Below, piece by piece: positions 31,991 to 45,400 of a stretch of DNA of 64,000 nt. The notes beneath the pieces are model-generated. The model worked only from the letters and a program-made list of their open reading frames with translations, was not told where the DNA came from and ran no database searches. Origin of the DNA: Tubulanus polymorphus (Eukaryota > Nemertea > Palaeonemertea > Tubulaniformes > Tubulanidae); contig NC_134027.1 of the NCBI RefSeq assembly GCF_964204645.1, positions 20,448,485-20,512,484 on the forward strand, read 5' to 3'. The position numbers were made by a program, and so were the translations under genes. The stretch's first letter is position 1; each line of letters begins with the position of its first letter.

Positions 31991-32814
31991 ATCTCAAGAT
32001 TAAGATTTTTAAAGAACAATCTATTCATTATGATATTAATGATTCTCAATCCTTGAATTCAAAATTTAATAATCATTTTTCAATTTCATCGTTAAATCAG
32101 GGTGGAGAAACTTGTCCACTTTGGAATAACTTATTGATTTCCTTCCCCTCTGCTCTTAACACATGTTTAATGCACATAATGTGTTGTGTTTAAAAAACAA
32201 ATGGCCGATTCCCTGCTGTATTTGTAAATTGCGTATGCACTTCATGAATTGCCTCTAATGATGCTTTTATTCGCAGTATTTTTTTCCCACCTCCACTAAA
32301 TTGTTTTACAAATATACAGTGTCAGCTTGACTGTTTTGACGCATTCCGCTATGCCCACACCCTTTTTCCTTGCATAATGCTTTCGCAGTGTTGCCCCCAC
32401 TCAAGCTTGTAGTCATAGTTGGGATCAATCATTGTAAATTTATATTCCAAAAAGTGGTTCCAAAAGATCTGAGTTACGCAAGGTCTACTGTAAAAAGTCT
32501 TCATTTAGTTATTTTTTTGATTCCACGCTCTTTTCTAAAATTTGAATATCATTCTTATGTTACGGCAATGTCTGGTGAAATCAATCAAATATCCTTATGA
32601 TCATTTAGATCTAAAAATGCCCTCTTTATTTGATGAATCAACGTTATTAAAACACTGTCAGGCCGTAAACATTGTAAATTTGGCTTCACTGAATCGTACG
32701 CCATTTTGATGAATTTTTGCTGAAGTTTTTTTTTTCTTGAATGAGTGATAGTTTACTCAGCATACACACACATGATGTTGATAAACTGCTCATTAGCAAT
32801 TCATTGGCATAACA
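31991..32814. other. Non-coding, upstream of Piezo
   Basis: AT-rich, with no supported gene. It may include distal promoter sequence of the Piezo gene; no element is recognised. Confidence 0.35.
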
Positions 32815-33015
32815 AAATACAGTAGGTGGCGCCACGTGAGGGGCCGCAAAAGCCGTTGTTTTTAGGTAAACAATCGCCAATAGTTGAAAACACAAATTTA
32901 TGCCAATTTATTTCTGAATGCAAATATTTTGCTGAACAAATTGATACATAATATTCACAGATCAATTGATTATTAACGAAATCACAGACCAAAACGTTGC
33001 ACGGAGAGCATGTGT
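32815..33015 (+). repeat. Dispersed repeat E, copy 1
   Basis: Starts ACAGTAGGTGGCGCCAC, then GGTAAACAA, ATTTATTTCTGAATGCAAAT and a GAAATCACAGACCAAAACGT block. It aligns with 45768-45955 and, inverted, with part of 45060-45180. The opening motif fits the CTCF core consensus. It lies about 350 bp upstream of the Piezo start codon. Confidence 0.55.
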
Positions 33016-33373
33016 GACCGACAGTAGTATCAGCTCTGGTGTTACATCTCTGGAGGGAAAAAAGACTGATTCTGTTAAGATGTTAAGTTGGGGGTGCCAT
33101 AAAACGAACAATGAGCACGTTGGAATTGTATCGTATAACGACTCTTGCACTAGTAAAATGTCAAAGATTATCGATGGGAATCATTTTATACATTTCAGTT
33201 TAAAGGATGGACGAGTGTTAATGATGGCGTAAAATTGTGTGTTGCTGCATTTGAATCCAGCGTCCGTGAGAACTTATCGTCACTTCACGATTGCGTAATT
33301 TCCCCGACGTGCACTCGTAGTGGGAGATGGATTTATTGTACCCCGGATATCGAGGACAACAACGGCAACAAAA

Positions 33374-33437
33374 ATGACGAATTTCATCGCTGTATTTGTA
33401 GTAGTTCGGGTGCTTCTACCCCTGTTTCTGTTAGGAG
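33374..33437 (+). CDS. Piezo: Piezo exon 1
   Basis: The ATG at 33374 starts MTNFIAVFVVVRVLLPLFLLG, the first transmembrane helix. The donor GTACGT follows after the first base of codon 22, and exon 2 completes it to Ala, matching the family's AACLFRFN. The start is chosen because it places the helix at the expected distance from the N-terminus. Confidence 0.88.
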
Positions 33438-36400
33438 GTACGTATTGTGTATGCGTCATTCTCCCGGGGAGTGATTCAAACACGATTGCATTGAGTCTAG
33501 CATTAGCTGCGTTCACGCTAGATTCGGCGCTTACGAATTACCATACTTCGCTGGTGCTGTATTCACCAAACAGCCAGTTACGTTCACACTACATGTCGGC
33601 AATTCGGCACTTAGTAAGCCCAGTATAGTAGGCACCCAGTGTGCCTATAGAGGGGAGTGTAATTAGTGTTTAGTGTTTCTATTACCGGGATGTAAATTTG
33701 CGGCTAGCTAAGCGCCGAATCTGCATTCACACTACATAAAAAACGCGGTCAGCTCAGTTCCGTACTGAGATCGGGTTTTCGGCATTTGAATCGCATTCCG
33801 CGCTTAAAAAGCCGTGTATTTCAGTACGGAACTGAATAAGCCGCGAATAGGCCTTGAATAATTTCCTAGTGTGAACGCTTAGTACCGTACTGAAATCCTA
33901 GTGTGAACGCAGCATATGGTATGAAACCATATATACTTATATGAAGAAATATGAAAGATGTTACTGAGGGTGCTCCTGTTAATTCTGATAAATTTGAACA
34001 TCGATGAAAGGTTACTGAAAAAAATTTTGATTTGTTACTGAAAGCACTTTTCAAACGTTGGCAGTCCAGTTTACTTTGTTTAACTCAGATTGATCTTTAG
34101 GGTTCACGGAAAACACAATTTTCATTCAATGTTCATATAATTTGAGAAATTATTAGATTCAGATCACACTAAGATCCGATTCATTTGTCTGGGATTTTGG
34201 TCTTAAGAACACTTATGTCACATTATGAGGTCAAATCCATGATCATTTTGAACCGAAAGGCAAAGCTAATCATACGATGTGCATATCACTGTTTATAAGC
34301 TACGACCTTTAGATTAGATCTTAGGCCTAAGTAAATTCAGGTCACATAAGAAATATAGAACATGTCCGATTGGCTTACGATCCGTGCTTGCAACTCGTCT
34401 GCGATCACTCTTTACGATTTTAAATCTTTATGATAAAAATTTGATGATGGGGGCGGATTTCATGCGACCTGAGCTAGGCCTAAATTAAATGTGGGATGAA
34501 ATCCATCACAAAAGGAATCCACAATGCCATAATTGAAGGAGGAAGCCTCAATATTGAACACATTGATGGCCGCATATTTAGGCATGGTATTCTGCCATTT
34601 TCTGTTGTCATCGAGTTGTCTTTAGACTGAGCTTCTTGTCCACTCTGAAACATGAAATCATACGACAGTTTCCGTTTGATCGGAATCTTTAATAGATAGG
34701 GCCTAAACCCACATTTTAATTCAAATTCCTAATTTTCCGACAGTCGGTCACGCTGTTGGTGAACCATTGCCTTCTGATTTCTCAGAGATGACTGAAGCCC
34801 ATTAGTCAGTCGGATGAAACACTTAAATCCGCGTCAACTGTTGATGAATGAAAAGAAGGAATGTGGCAGGGTCTCGGAAAATTTCTAATTGCTGAGAGAC
34901 GGTGGGGTTGTACTGTTAAGTTGCTGTCACATAGTTTCCTATAGCTACGAACAATCAGGATTGCTCGTAGCTTATAGTGACTTCAGTTGTGATGTAGAAA
35001 CACCTCTTCGAACATATAGGCCTACTAGTACTATTTGCACCTAAGCAGACGCATTCCCAGCTATTTGTTTTACACGTCCACATTTTTATTCATGCGATCT
35101 CGAAATAGTTACGCAGTTATCTTCAACCTCTCAGTAGTGATGAAATGAGGTAAATTGAGTTATTCATATTTATGGGACACATCATTCGTACTGGGAGGTG
35201 ATAACTAAGGAATCTTTCCTAAATCAAGTTAAATAGGCAATACCTTGATTTGCCTCGAAAATGATATTCTTATATGAATGTATCAGTTTCAAGGCCAGGG
35301 AATGTCAGGATATTTTGATGGTTGTGGCTACATCCTATCTAACCAAGCCAGGCTATACAGAGAGTTTCATAAAAAACAAGACCCACAGAAAATGGCCCAT
35401 AACTTCAGTTGAAGACAGATATAAAGCCAAATTTTAGGAGGATTTTGGAAAGCTACAGACAAAAAATAATTGATGTGTGATGAACAGATAGGGAGAAACC
35501 GAGTGTGACTAAACTCGGTCCAATCTCTACTGGTGCAAAGCTGACCACAAGCGATTTGAAAACAGAATCAACAGGATACATTAATTGATTGATCAAATTT
35601 TGCATTATGAACTTATTCATATGAACTCAAAATATTCTGGCAACATTACTGCTTAGATTTCAGCTGGTCACTCAGATATTATTCAACAAGATATCATTAG
35701 CAGTGCATTTCCTGTATCCTTTTATCAGGAAAAACGTTAATTGAATCACATCTGAGTATTTCAAGTAGCATGAATTACTAGATGTATCAGGTCATCTGTT
35801 AAAAAACAACTGTGACACTTGGTTACTCTGTGATGAATTGATACGGCCTGTTTCCTGTTGGTTCTATTATCATGTGGTCAGCTTTGTGGAAGCTGATATT
35901 TGTTAGTGCTCAGTCACGCTCTGTTTCTCCCTACCGGTTTGTAGCACACCAATTTCATTCTGTGGGTAGCTACCCAACCTCCCGATCTACTATCACCTAG
36001 AAAATTTGTTTTCATGGGCTTGCATGCTTGCAAGCCCATATTGCTATTACACGGATTGATAACTTGCTTGGGAGTCGATTACTTTCGTTAGAACCTTTCT
36101 TGGGCTCTGATATTTACACACATTTAATGCAGTAACCAAATCTAGGTTCCTTTCGTATATTGGCTATAACGGTTGTCGTTTTCATTGTTTTATGATTTTA
36201 TTTGATCGTTTTCGTTATTTCAGCAGCGCATACCAACCTCGGTTGAGCGTGCGTGGTCAGTCTTGAAATTGGTATTTATGCGCGGCATAGTGCTGCCGGC
36301 AATTCAATTAATTCTTTATTGACACAAAATTTGACAATGAAACATTTACTTTCAAGTTTAAAAAAAATTCTTTGAATTTTCTTTTTACTTTCATTGGGTG

Positions 36401-39400
36401 CTTGCGTTAGCAGCCATTTGTAAAATCTCTGTATGAACATTTATATTTTTCAGTTAAAATATCTAAAACTTAAAAACCGCTCTTCTGTAAAATAAATTCT
36501 GAATTGAATTGAAGACTGGTTCCCTGTCTCTTCAAAGAGCCAGGGGGCGGTAGCCTATGGTAGCAATAAACTTTATCGGATGATCGTAGTGGATTTTCAT
36601 TTGAAGGAAATGTAACTTAACCTTGCTTAATGTCTTTATTATTTAAAAAAAAAATGGTGGCTCTTATCTATTTTCGTGTTCGCTTCTCTTCACCTGAAGT
36701 CACTCGAGTTAGTCACGTTTTTTCTTTCAGCTGTAAATTTTTCTATGCAAAATCATTTCCACAATCCGATAAGTAATCTAGCAATTATCAACACAATGAT
36801 AGATTCTGTTAAGACACTGGAATATTCAAATAACAACTATCCAAAAGCTTGCACTAACTTGGTCCGCGTCTACAATAAAACCATTCCGATTCCCAGTCCC
36901 CGTGTGTTACATTTTATGTAACGATGTAAGACAAAACCGATCTCTTAGCTCTTTAACAAGTAATCAGTTCAAAGTTCGATTAATTCTGCTACAGAAATAC
37001 AAAACCACCAAGCAAGCTTTCAGTACAACCATGTCAGCAAGCCCATTTTTAGAATTTCTTGTTTTACATTAGCTCAATATGTTTCAAAGCAATTATCAGA
37101 ATTGACATCCACTGTGGTATAGGAGGTAGCACATATTTTTTCGCGTTTTACTAAGGGTTGGATGTAAAAAAGCTAATTCCTGATGCAGAGAACCTAAGGA
37201 TGCGATGACTAAAGATTGATTAAATACATTTCTTTTTGAAAAATTTCCTAAACAAAAATACCCTCTGACAATATATTATGTATCTATAGTTGTATGATTT
37301 TATTTTCAGCGTGTTTGTTCCGATTCAACCTGTTATCCGCTTCGTACTCATTGTTTCTTCTCACGTCGCCGTTTTTACAAGTATCAAAGAAAAAACCAGT
37401 ACCCGGTACGTATTACTCGAGAAACACTGCAAACGTTGTGGAACGATCTACAATAGTCGAACTCACTGAATTCTTCATTCCGGATTTTCTTCGGAATTCG
37501 GGGGAATTATTTTGTCCGTTTAGCCTTGAACTAGGTGAACTATTATTCATACATAATTCAGATTTTATTTAATCGCCAAAAATCTGGACAGTCCCCTGTC
37601 ATCAAAAGTGAGTGAGTTCTACCGTAGCCTAAGAATATTGATGAATTAAATACCCTTACTTATCTCGCCTGGGATCAGGGCCCAGTTGCATAAATGGCCA
37701 CAAGTTGTTTGTATAGATTGGTTATAGAACTAAAATTTTGAACTAAGCCTGGGCTCTCCTGTGCTGGTCTTGTATATAAGGAAACCAAACTGCCATTCGT
37801 TGAGAATACCATTCATTTCCCCTGGAAGTCAGTGCCAGTCAATGACCAGTTTATGACAAGTTACAGATTCAGAAATGAAGCTCTAAGGAGCTGTGAAACT
37901 GAGCGATCACTGCCCCGTACACTTTCAACGCTGTAGACTCTGTACTTAGCTTTAGAAATGCTCAAAATTGGAATGAGCAATATGACGTTTGGTCTGACCA
38001 ATATGAAAATAAGTTGTGGGGTAGAGAAATTCATGGTCAGATCATGAACCTCGGAATAATGGCCCCAATGTGAGATTGCACTTAAAGAGTTGGGAATTTT
38101 TTGTGCTTTTGTGATGTAGGGCTGGCCTAATACCAGCAAAATTCATGAAAAGTTTGATGAAAAGTTTTTTTTTCTTTTTCAGGCGGGACGAAAGCTTTTT
38201 TGATAATACTAGTCGCATTAAGCGGTATATATCTACTGGGACATATAGCGTTTCAAGGATACCTACTTGGTACCCGAGATTTGGCATTGAATCATACCTA
38301 TGGTTGGCAGCTCCCTAATTGTAAGTAAATTGTAAACATCTAATCAGATCATATACTTCAGATCACTAAAATTTTTTTTTGAAGCTACTAGGCTCCGGAT
38401 ATTTTGATAACCCGGCGTGCCGATCAAGAACTTTTTGAGGGACATCTTGTCCCTATCTGTGTTATTGTCAGTGGCATATTTTATGATTCCGCATGATTCA
38501 GCCTTATTTCAAGTCATACTTAGATTTTGCCCGAAGTTTTATGGTTGGAATGGATTTCGTATGTACCTTCATTCGTGAATAACAGAAAATACTTAGCGAA
38601 ATAAGTCATTGATTATTAGGCAAGATAAAAAAATATTCAGTACCCTACAAAAATTTGGATGTGGAGCGAAAACAAATGCATATTTTTGGCCTTATTTAAC
38701 CTCAAAATAATTCTTTAAGAAAGATAGAATACAATTTAAAGATAGAACTTTGAAGTCATGACTTGAAAAGATTTTTCATAAGCAATGCCCTTGTCAAACA
38801 AGCTCCACAAGCTCGGTTCAACTCCATTTTCTGGTTGAATAGTCGTAGGGACAAACTGCATAATGCGGTTTTTGTCCCATGTCCGGAGACTTTCCTTCGA
38901 AAATCAGAAGCATTGTCGAAAATATCTTCGACAATCCGACAAACAGAAGCACTGTCGATAAACTTTCTTCTACAATCCAACAATCAAAAATGAAGCAATG
39001 TCGAGGAAATTTCCATCGACAATCCGACAATCACATAATAAATATTAATTTCTTAATGTGTCTATTTGAGTTTATTTATCCTTGTTTCTCAAAAAAATCT
39101 CAAATGCCGTCCTCGTAATAAAAGGTCCCTAATGAAAATTAAGAAGTTAAATAAAAATTAAAACCCGCTCGCCCGGTATCCGACATCACAACATACAGTC
39201 TTTCGATCCCAGCCACTTTTTAACCCACTTGGGACTTTAGTCCCAGCGGGCTATTGCGTTCACTTTTCGTCCGTCGTCCGTCTGTCCGTCCGTCCGTCCG
39301 TCCGTAGACGGAATCCAGTTATTTGGGAAGTTTTGAAGATGCTTCAAGGTAACGTCTTGATATTTGGGTTACACATGTATCTACCCTAGACACATCTTCA

Positions 39401-42400
39401 GCCCAAAAACTGGCCCTGTCAGAATCAAGATGGCCGACTGGCAGCCATTGTTGTTCGCTAAAATCAGCACTTTTTGAGGGAAATTTTGAAGACGCTTTGA
39501 TCAATTACCTTGATCTTTCGGATATATGTGAATCCCCCCAGGGCCCATCAGCATAACAAAAATTGGGTCGGTCGGACTCAAGATGGCCGTCCTATGACCT
39601 TTTTAGTGGCCAAAAATGTTAATTTTGGCCCGAATTCTGAGTCCTGTAGCTTCCTACTGGTTTGCCATTTCTCATTACAATTTGTGATGGGTGTTCTTTG
39701 GAAAGGGATATTTTATACCTGAGACAGGTATTTTTCATCAGCCAATTATGACGCAATTGGCGGCCATCTTGGTGTCACCAGTACTCATTCGTAAGTGGGA
39801 AAAAGTTTTTCCACATTATATTGATACCTAAGCGTATTTTGATACCACAATCAATTACAAAGTTGTGGCTCATAACGTGTTCTATGATTGTGGTGAGTTT
39901 CAAGGTAATTGGAATTCGTATATGGCCACCAGGGGGCGTTGAATAATACAATATCTTAGCATTTCTTTATTATATTCGTACTAATGAATTATTTGTAACC
40001 GCAATCAATTGGAAAGTTGTAGCTCATGACATCATCTATGATTGTTGCGAGTTTTAAGGACATAAGTTTTTCTATATGGTCACCAGGGGGCGTTGAATAG
40101 TAGAATAAATTAGTATTTCCTTATTATATTGGTACCTAGGCATATCTTGTTACCATGATCAATTGCAAAGTTGTAGTTCATGACATGTTCTATGATTGTG
40201 GTAAGTTTCGAGGTCATTGGGTTTTGAATATGGTCACCGGGGAAGGGGGGGTTGAATAGTAGAATGACTTAGTATTTCCATATTAAATTGGTAACGAGGC
40301 ATATTTTGTTATCACAATCAATTACAAAATCGTAGCTGCTGACATGTTCTATGATTGTGGTGAGTTTTAAGGTCATTGGTTTTTGTAAATGGTCACCAGG
40401 GGGCTTTGAATATTGAAATTGTTAGATTGTTGAGCATTTGAAACCACTTCCCAAGTGGGCATGGTGTCCCTGGACCCCTAGTTACAAGGGTAATCTTCCC
40501 AAACACCCAGTCGTTTGATCCCAGCTACTTTTATATAGGGGTTAACTACGCAAACACACAGCCCCTCGATCCCAGCTTTATGTAAAGGTAATCCACGCTA
40601 ACCAGCAGCGACTCAATCCCAGCAACTTCAGGTTCATATAAGGAAATGTTAGCTGGAATTTAATTGAGAATGCTTCTGATTGTCGGATTGTCAAAAAAAT
40701 TTCTTCGACGATGATTCTGATTGTCGGATTGTCAAAAAAATTTCTTCGACAATGGTTCTGATTGTTGGATTATAGAAAGAAATTTCTTCAACAATGATTC
40801 TGATAATCGGATTGTCGAAAGATATTTCCTCGACAATGCTTCTGATTGTCAGATTGTCGAAAGAAATTTCTTCGACAATGATTCTGATTGTCGTATTGTC
40901 GAAGGATATTTCTTCGACATTGCCCTTGGCGTATTAATCTGTACTGTTATTTGTCGCCTGAACTACTTAACCAGAAAACGGAGTTGAGCCCAGATTTCAA
41001 GGTAAACCAGACTTTGCCCATGGGAATTTTGTTTTTTCTTGCCAGGAAGAAATGAATATTGAATGATATACAATTTGTCTATTTCTATTAGCACCTATGG
41101 GTTTTCTGTGACTGCATTTCAAACCACTTTTCAAGGGGGCATGGTGTCCTTGAACCCCTAGTTATTTTGTTAGTATTATTTACCTTAGTTAAAGACTTAT
41201 AGGCAAAATGTAGTGGCTCGATTCTGTTATATTTTACTCAAATCAAACTGTAGGATTTTGCAGCCTATTTTTCATAATAATGGTATTTGGCATGTATTTG
41301 GCATTTTGTCACTCTTGCATTATGTAGTCTCATTGGGAGGTATTGACTATTCGATTCGAAGTAGAACTCATTCAAATTTCTCGATTTGATTTTTATCAAT
41401 AAATCAATAAACTTTTACTGATTGGCCTGAAACCCGCTCTAACGCAGCTGTGCTCTGTTGAGGTGAGTGACCTGACATAATGTTATTGCTTAGACCTAGA
41501 AAAACCATTGGAGATTAAAAGATATGTAATTAAAGCCACGATCACACGAGCACTTTTTGCCCGGGTCAAATTTGGCCAAATTTTAGCACCAGACAAATGA
41601 TCGCGTTTGAATTGCAACTGGTACCGGAAATGATCCACTTCGCTTTGTTTGAGCATTGTTTAGTATCGAGTGAATGGTTTGCGTGTAAACGCGCTCTTTA
41701 ATTAGGCACGGGCCAAATTTGGCCCGAGCCTGATCCTAAAAATCAATGATCCCATTCTCAATTGACTCTTCTGTTCACCTCTAAGTAGACTGTCCATCCA
41801 TTGGGAACTATTCAAGAGTCTCTTCTGTACCTGGAAATCTTATTACGTTCTTCAGTCAATTGGAAGATTGTTAAGGCTGGCTTATGTGGACAAGTGACTG
41901 GACGCCTACTGACACATATGGGTTTATAGGCGATAGTGGCAACTAGCGGCCATCAAAGGCCTACATTAGACCACCAGTTGCTGTCATATCCATTCAACAT
42001 AAACAAGCTTGCGGCGGCAACCCGAGGCCTGCCGACCCTTCGCAAGCCGTATCAGGCTAGTTGCCCATTTTCTACTCTGGCTTACCATAGGCCGTCACTT
42101 GCTTTCGGGTGCAACCAACCTAGCACAGCTGTGATGCGACGGAACTGAGCGCAAGAATTCCAGCCAATCAGAGACCATATACACATAGTGCAAATTGTAA
42201 CTGCTATTAGCGTCATTGTCACAAACTTTCAAATTCAAGAATTTTCATACACAAACCAAACCTTCAGCATGGCAGATGACTGGACAAATGATTTACAAAT
42301 GATTTCGGTAGAATTATGGTGTGAGCGGCCCTCTATATGATGTCGCTAGCGCATTCTATGCTTAAAAGAATCAGAAAGATAAAGATCTTAAAGAAATAGC

Positions 42401-45400
42401 TTTTCAACTGGAAATATCAGGTATCATATATACTTTGAAATAAAAGCTTTCGAAATGCTTGTCATAGTGTGACCTGTTGAGTCGGCACAGTAACTGACAT
42501 AAGCAGAGAAATAGCTGGGCAGATCTCGTAGCCAAATTTTAGCGCGAGACAAATGACGGAAATGACTCACTTTGCTTTGCATTGTTTAGTATCAAGTGAG
42601 TGGTTTTTGCGTTAGCATGCTCTCTAATTAGGCATGGGCCAAATTGTCTCCATGTGATTGTGGCTCAATTGAGCAATTTCTTTTCATATCATGATGAAAA
42701 AATCAATACTTCGGAAAGCATTTCAATTCCTAGGCCAGCCTTAAATGGCATGGTTTCCAGATGAAAGGCTTTTTTCACTGTAAAACTAAAATATATTCAT
42801 ACAAACCATACATTCAAGTGTTATCCATCCTCTCATTAATAGGAAGCTGAGTTTTGAGAAAGGACCCCTTTAAAATTTATAGGAGGTTTTATAGGCGTCC
42901 ACAAGGGGGATGCGGGGGTAGCGGACACACCCCCTTTTCGAGATAGCTAACTTCTCAAGTTACTATGTAATCAGTGTTCAAGATTTTTCTTGCCAATTTG
43001 ACTAGTCTTTTACCTCTAAATGATTCATTTAGAACCTTGAAAACGTTTCTAAAGCCTCCAATTTTATAAAAGTTTTTGGGGGAAGGCCCACCAAACACCA
43101 GACATTGTGCTTGGATGCTGGATTGATGCTAATTCGAACCCCCTATGAAAATTCCTGGGGACGCCTATGGGTTTTTCGCGAAAATCTGGACGCAAAGATA
43201 TCAGTTTTAAGAGACCAATCAGGAAGCAATCTCCTCTATGATTGGCTTAGCCACATAACTCAGCAGGTGTTCCCGTAAACCCACAGTATCGTCTTATCTT
43301 TTCCTTCCGGGTTTTGATTTTAAGACATAAAGTCGCATTACAAGATCGATTTCTATAAAATCTTTAGTTGATTTGGTTTTTGGGAATGATTTTTATTTGC
43401 ACTAGAAAAAACATCCTTTACAATTTCTGTTCTGTAGAAGTAGTTGCCAGTTTGCGAATTTTTGCAAGGTTCAAGTAAAATAGCTTTTACTCATATTGCA
43501 TGGATGACCTTGATATTCTAATCAGCCATGTGCTCGAATTGCAAATTCAATCAGATTTTATTCTGCAACACATCCAATTGAATTCTATTTTATTGAGCAA
43601 AAGAAAAAAAATCAAATCCAATCGAATTTGATTTTATTGAATGAAATTATATCAAATCCAATACGATTTTATTCTGCATTCAAATCAATAAAACAAAGGG
43701 AAGCGATTGATCTGAGGTATTCCTTCATGCTGTCTGTATTATTTATAAAAATCTGATTGTAATGTGAAAATTATATAAGCGGGGAGCGTATTCTGAGAAA
43801 TATAACCCACGTACCCATTGCTTCATTCATCAAAAGCGAATGTGACGGCTGGCCATAGTGCCCCTTAGGGCTCCTGTTAGAGCTTGGTTGACAGTAGCTG
43901 TTGTCATACATCCCTTCATTCGGGAGGAAGCAGTCCTAAACCTGCAAATATTGCCTCAGTGGTACCAGTATTCAAACGTGTTAGTTGGATTGAAAAGAAC
44001 TCCGATGAAAGTCGAATTTAAATTGCGCGAAACTACGAAATACATACACACTTTTACAAAAAGTTTTAATGTGAAAACTGAAGTCAAATGTACATGGCTA
44101 TACTGAAACATAACAGAACAGAAAATCTCTTCTAGCCGGTTTCATTACTTTGTACATCGTTGCTCCAAAATATGAAACAGGCCTCACAAAACATTGTTTC
44201 GGTAAACTTGTGTGTTGTGTTTTGGGCCATTGCACACACTCGGGCACAAAACAGGCGAATGGGGAATATTTCTGTTTACTTTATTCCCTGCTGCGTGCGT
44301 GCACGAAGCTCGAGAGAAAAAAGAATGAAATTCATGAAAAAAAAATCATGTTAACTATGATGAGCGTGTCAAATATTTCAGACAGGCCAGAAATATCTAT
44401 TCTAATATTTATTAAATGGAAATATTGACGAGGATCGAGTCATGGCTGTGTAACGCTGAATGATAATCTAAAAACCATCATCACCATGCAACAGATTTTG
44501 CAGCTACTAAAATGAAATATCCGTGTTCAATTCAGTTCATGTACAATGCATTCATTCCACTAACAAGCTGATAATACATTTTTCAAACATGTGTCACATC
44601 AGTGCTATTATTATCAAAAGCGTCAATAAGGCCATATTCAAATACGATGAACGAAATTTAATTAACTTACTTCGCACTGATCAACACAAAAATCAATGAT
44701 TTGATATTTTTCATATCCTTTCAGGTTCTGTTAAAGAGGAAGTTTTTCGAAATATCGGATTTCAAAGGTACGATTTTAGATTTGTAAAAATCTTAATAGC
44801 CATGGCAGGCTTTGAAGAGAATTTAGAAAAATTAAGCATAGGCCAATTTTGACTCGGTGGTTTTGTTCTGGCCAGCGTGACCTGGAATAAAATCCAAAGC
44901 AAACACTCAGTTGCAACAATGAGAATCTTAGACCTTAATAGCGGCATGTATCATTAAACAACAATTCAGAAGCCCAAAATCCAATCCATGGGTGTTGAAA
45001 ATAAGAACTTTTTTGCCTGCATATTTTCATTGTGCCTCCTGGTTCTTTGCTGAACAGTGTATCTCTGCGTATGTAAGCTACTCTCTGTCACACCTCCCTT
45101 CCGTGCAATTGTTTGATCCATAATTTCGTCAGCGATCTGTTGATCCACCTGTATTATGCATTGATTCATTCGGAAAAACTTATTCACTCCGAAACAAAGA
45201 ATTATTTTTCGTGAGCTTGTTTTTGCTGGCCCGACTAGGCCTGCTCCCATCCCAGAAAATGTATGTAGGCCTATACGTGTGTGATCGACTACGAAACACC
45301 TGCGTCTAAAACACTTTGTTACGCAACATTCATAAAAATGTGACTCAATCAACTCAAGGATGATACCTTGGGCCAGTTGCACAGTCGTGACTTAAGTCCA

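Larger units (their letters stand above)
38814..40990. mobile_element. Foldback element with inverted 42-bp minisatellite arms
   Basis: The left arm (38814-39030) starts GGTTCAACTCCATTTTCTGG and continues with units of the TTCGACAATCCGACAATC type. The right arm (40667-40990) carries the same units on the opposite strand, about six with a 41-42 bp period, and ends in CCAGAAAACGGAGTTGAGCC. Repeat A (39224-40482) and a short 50-bp array lie between the arms. The whole lies in Piezo intron 3. Confidence 0.6.

Noticed and set aside
40721-40987. 88-codon ORF with a repeated protein motif
   Set aside because: It exists because the minisatellite period (42 bp) is a multiple of three; the opposite-orientation array at 38.9 kb behaves the same way.
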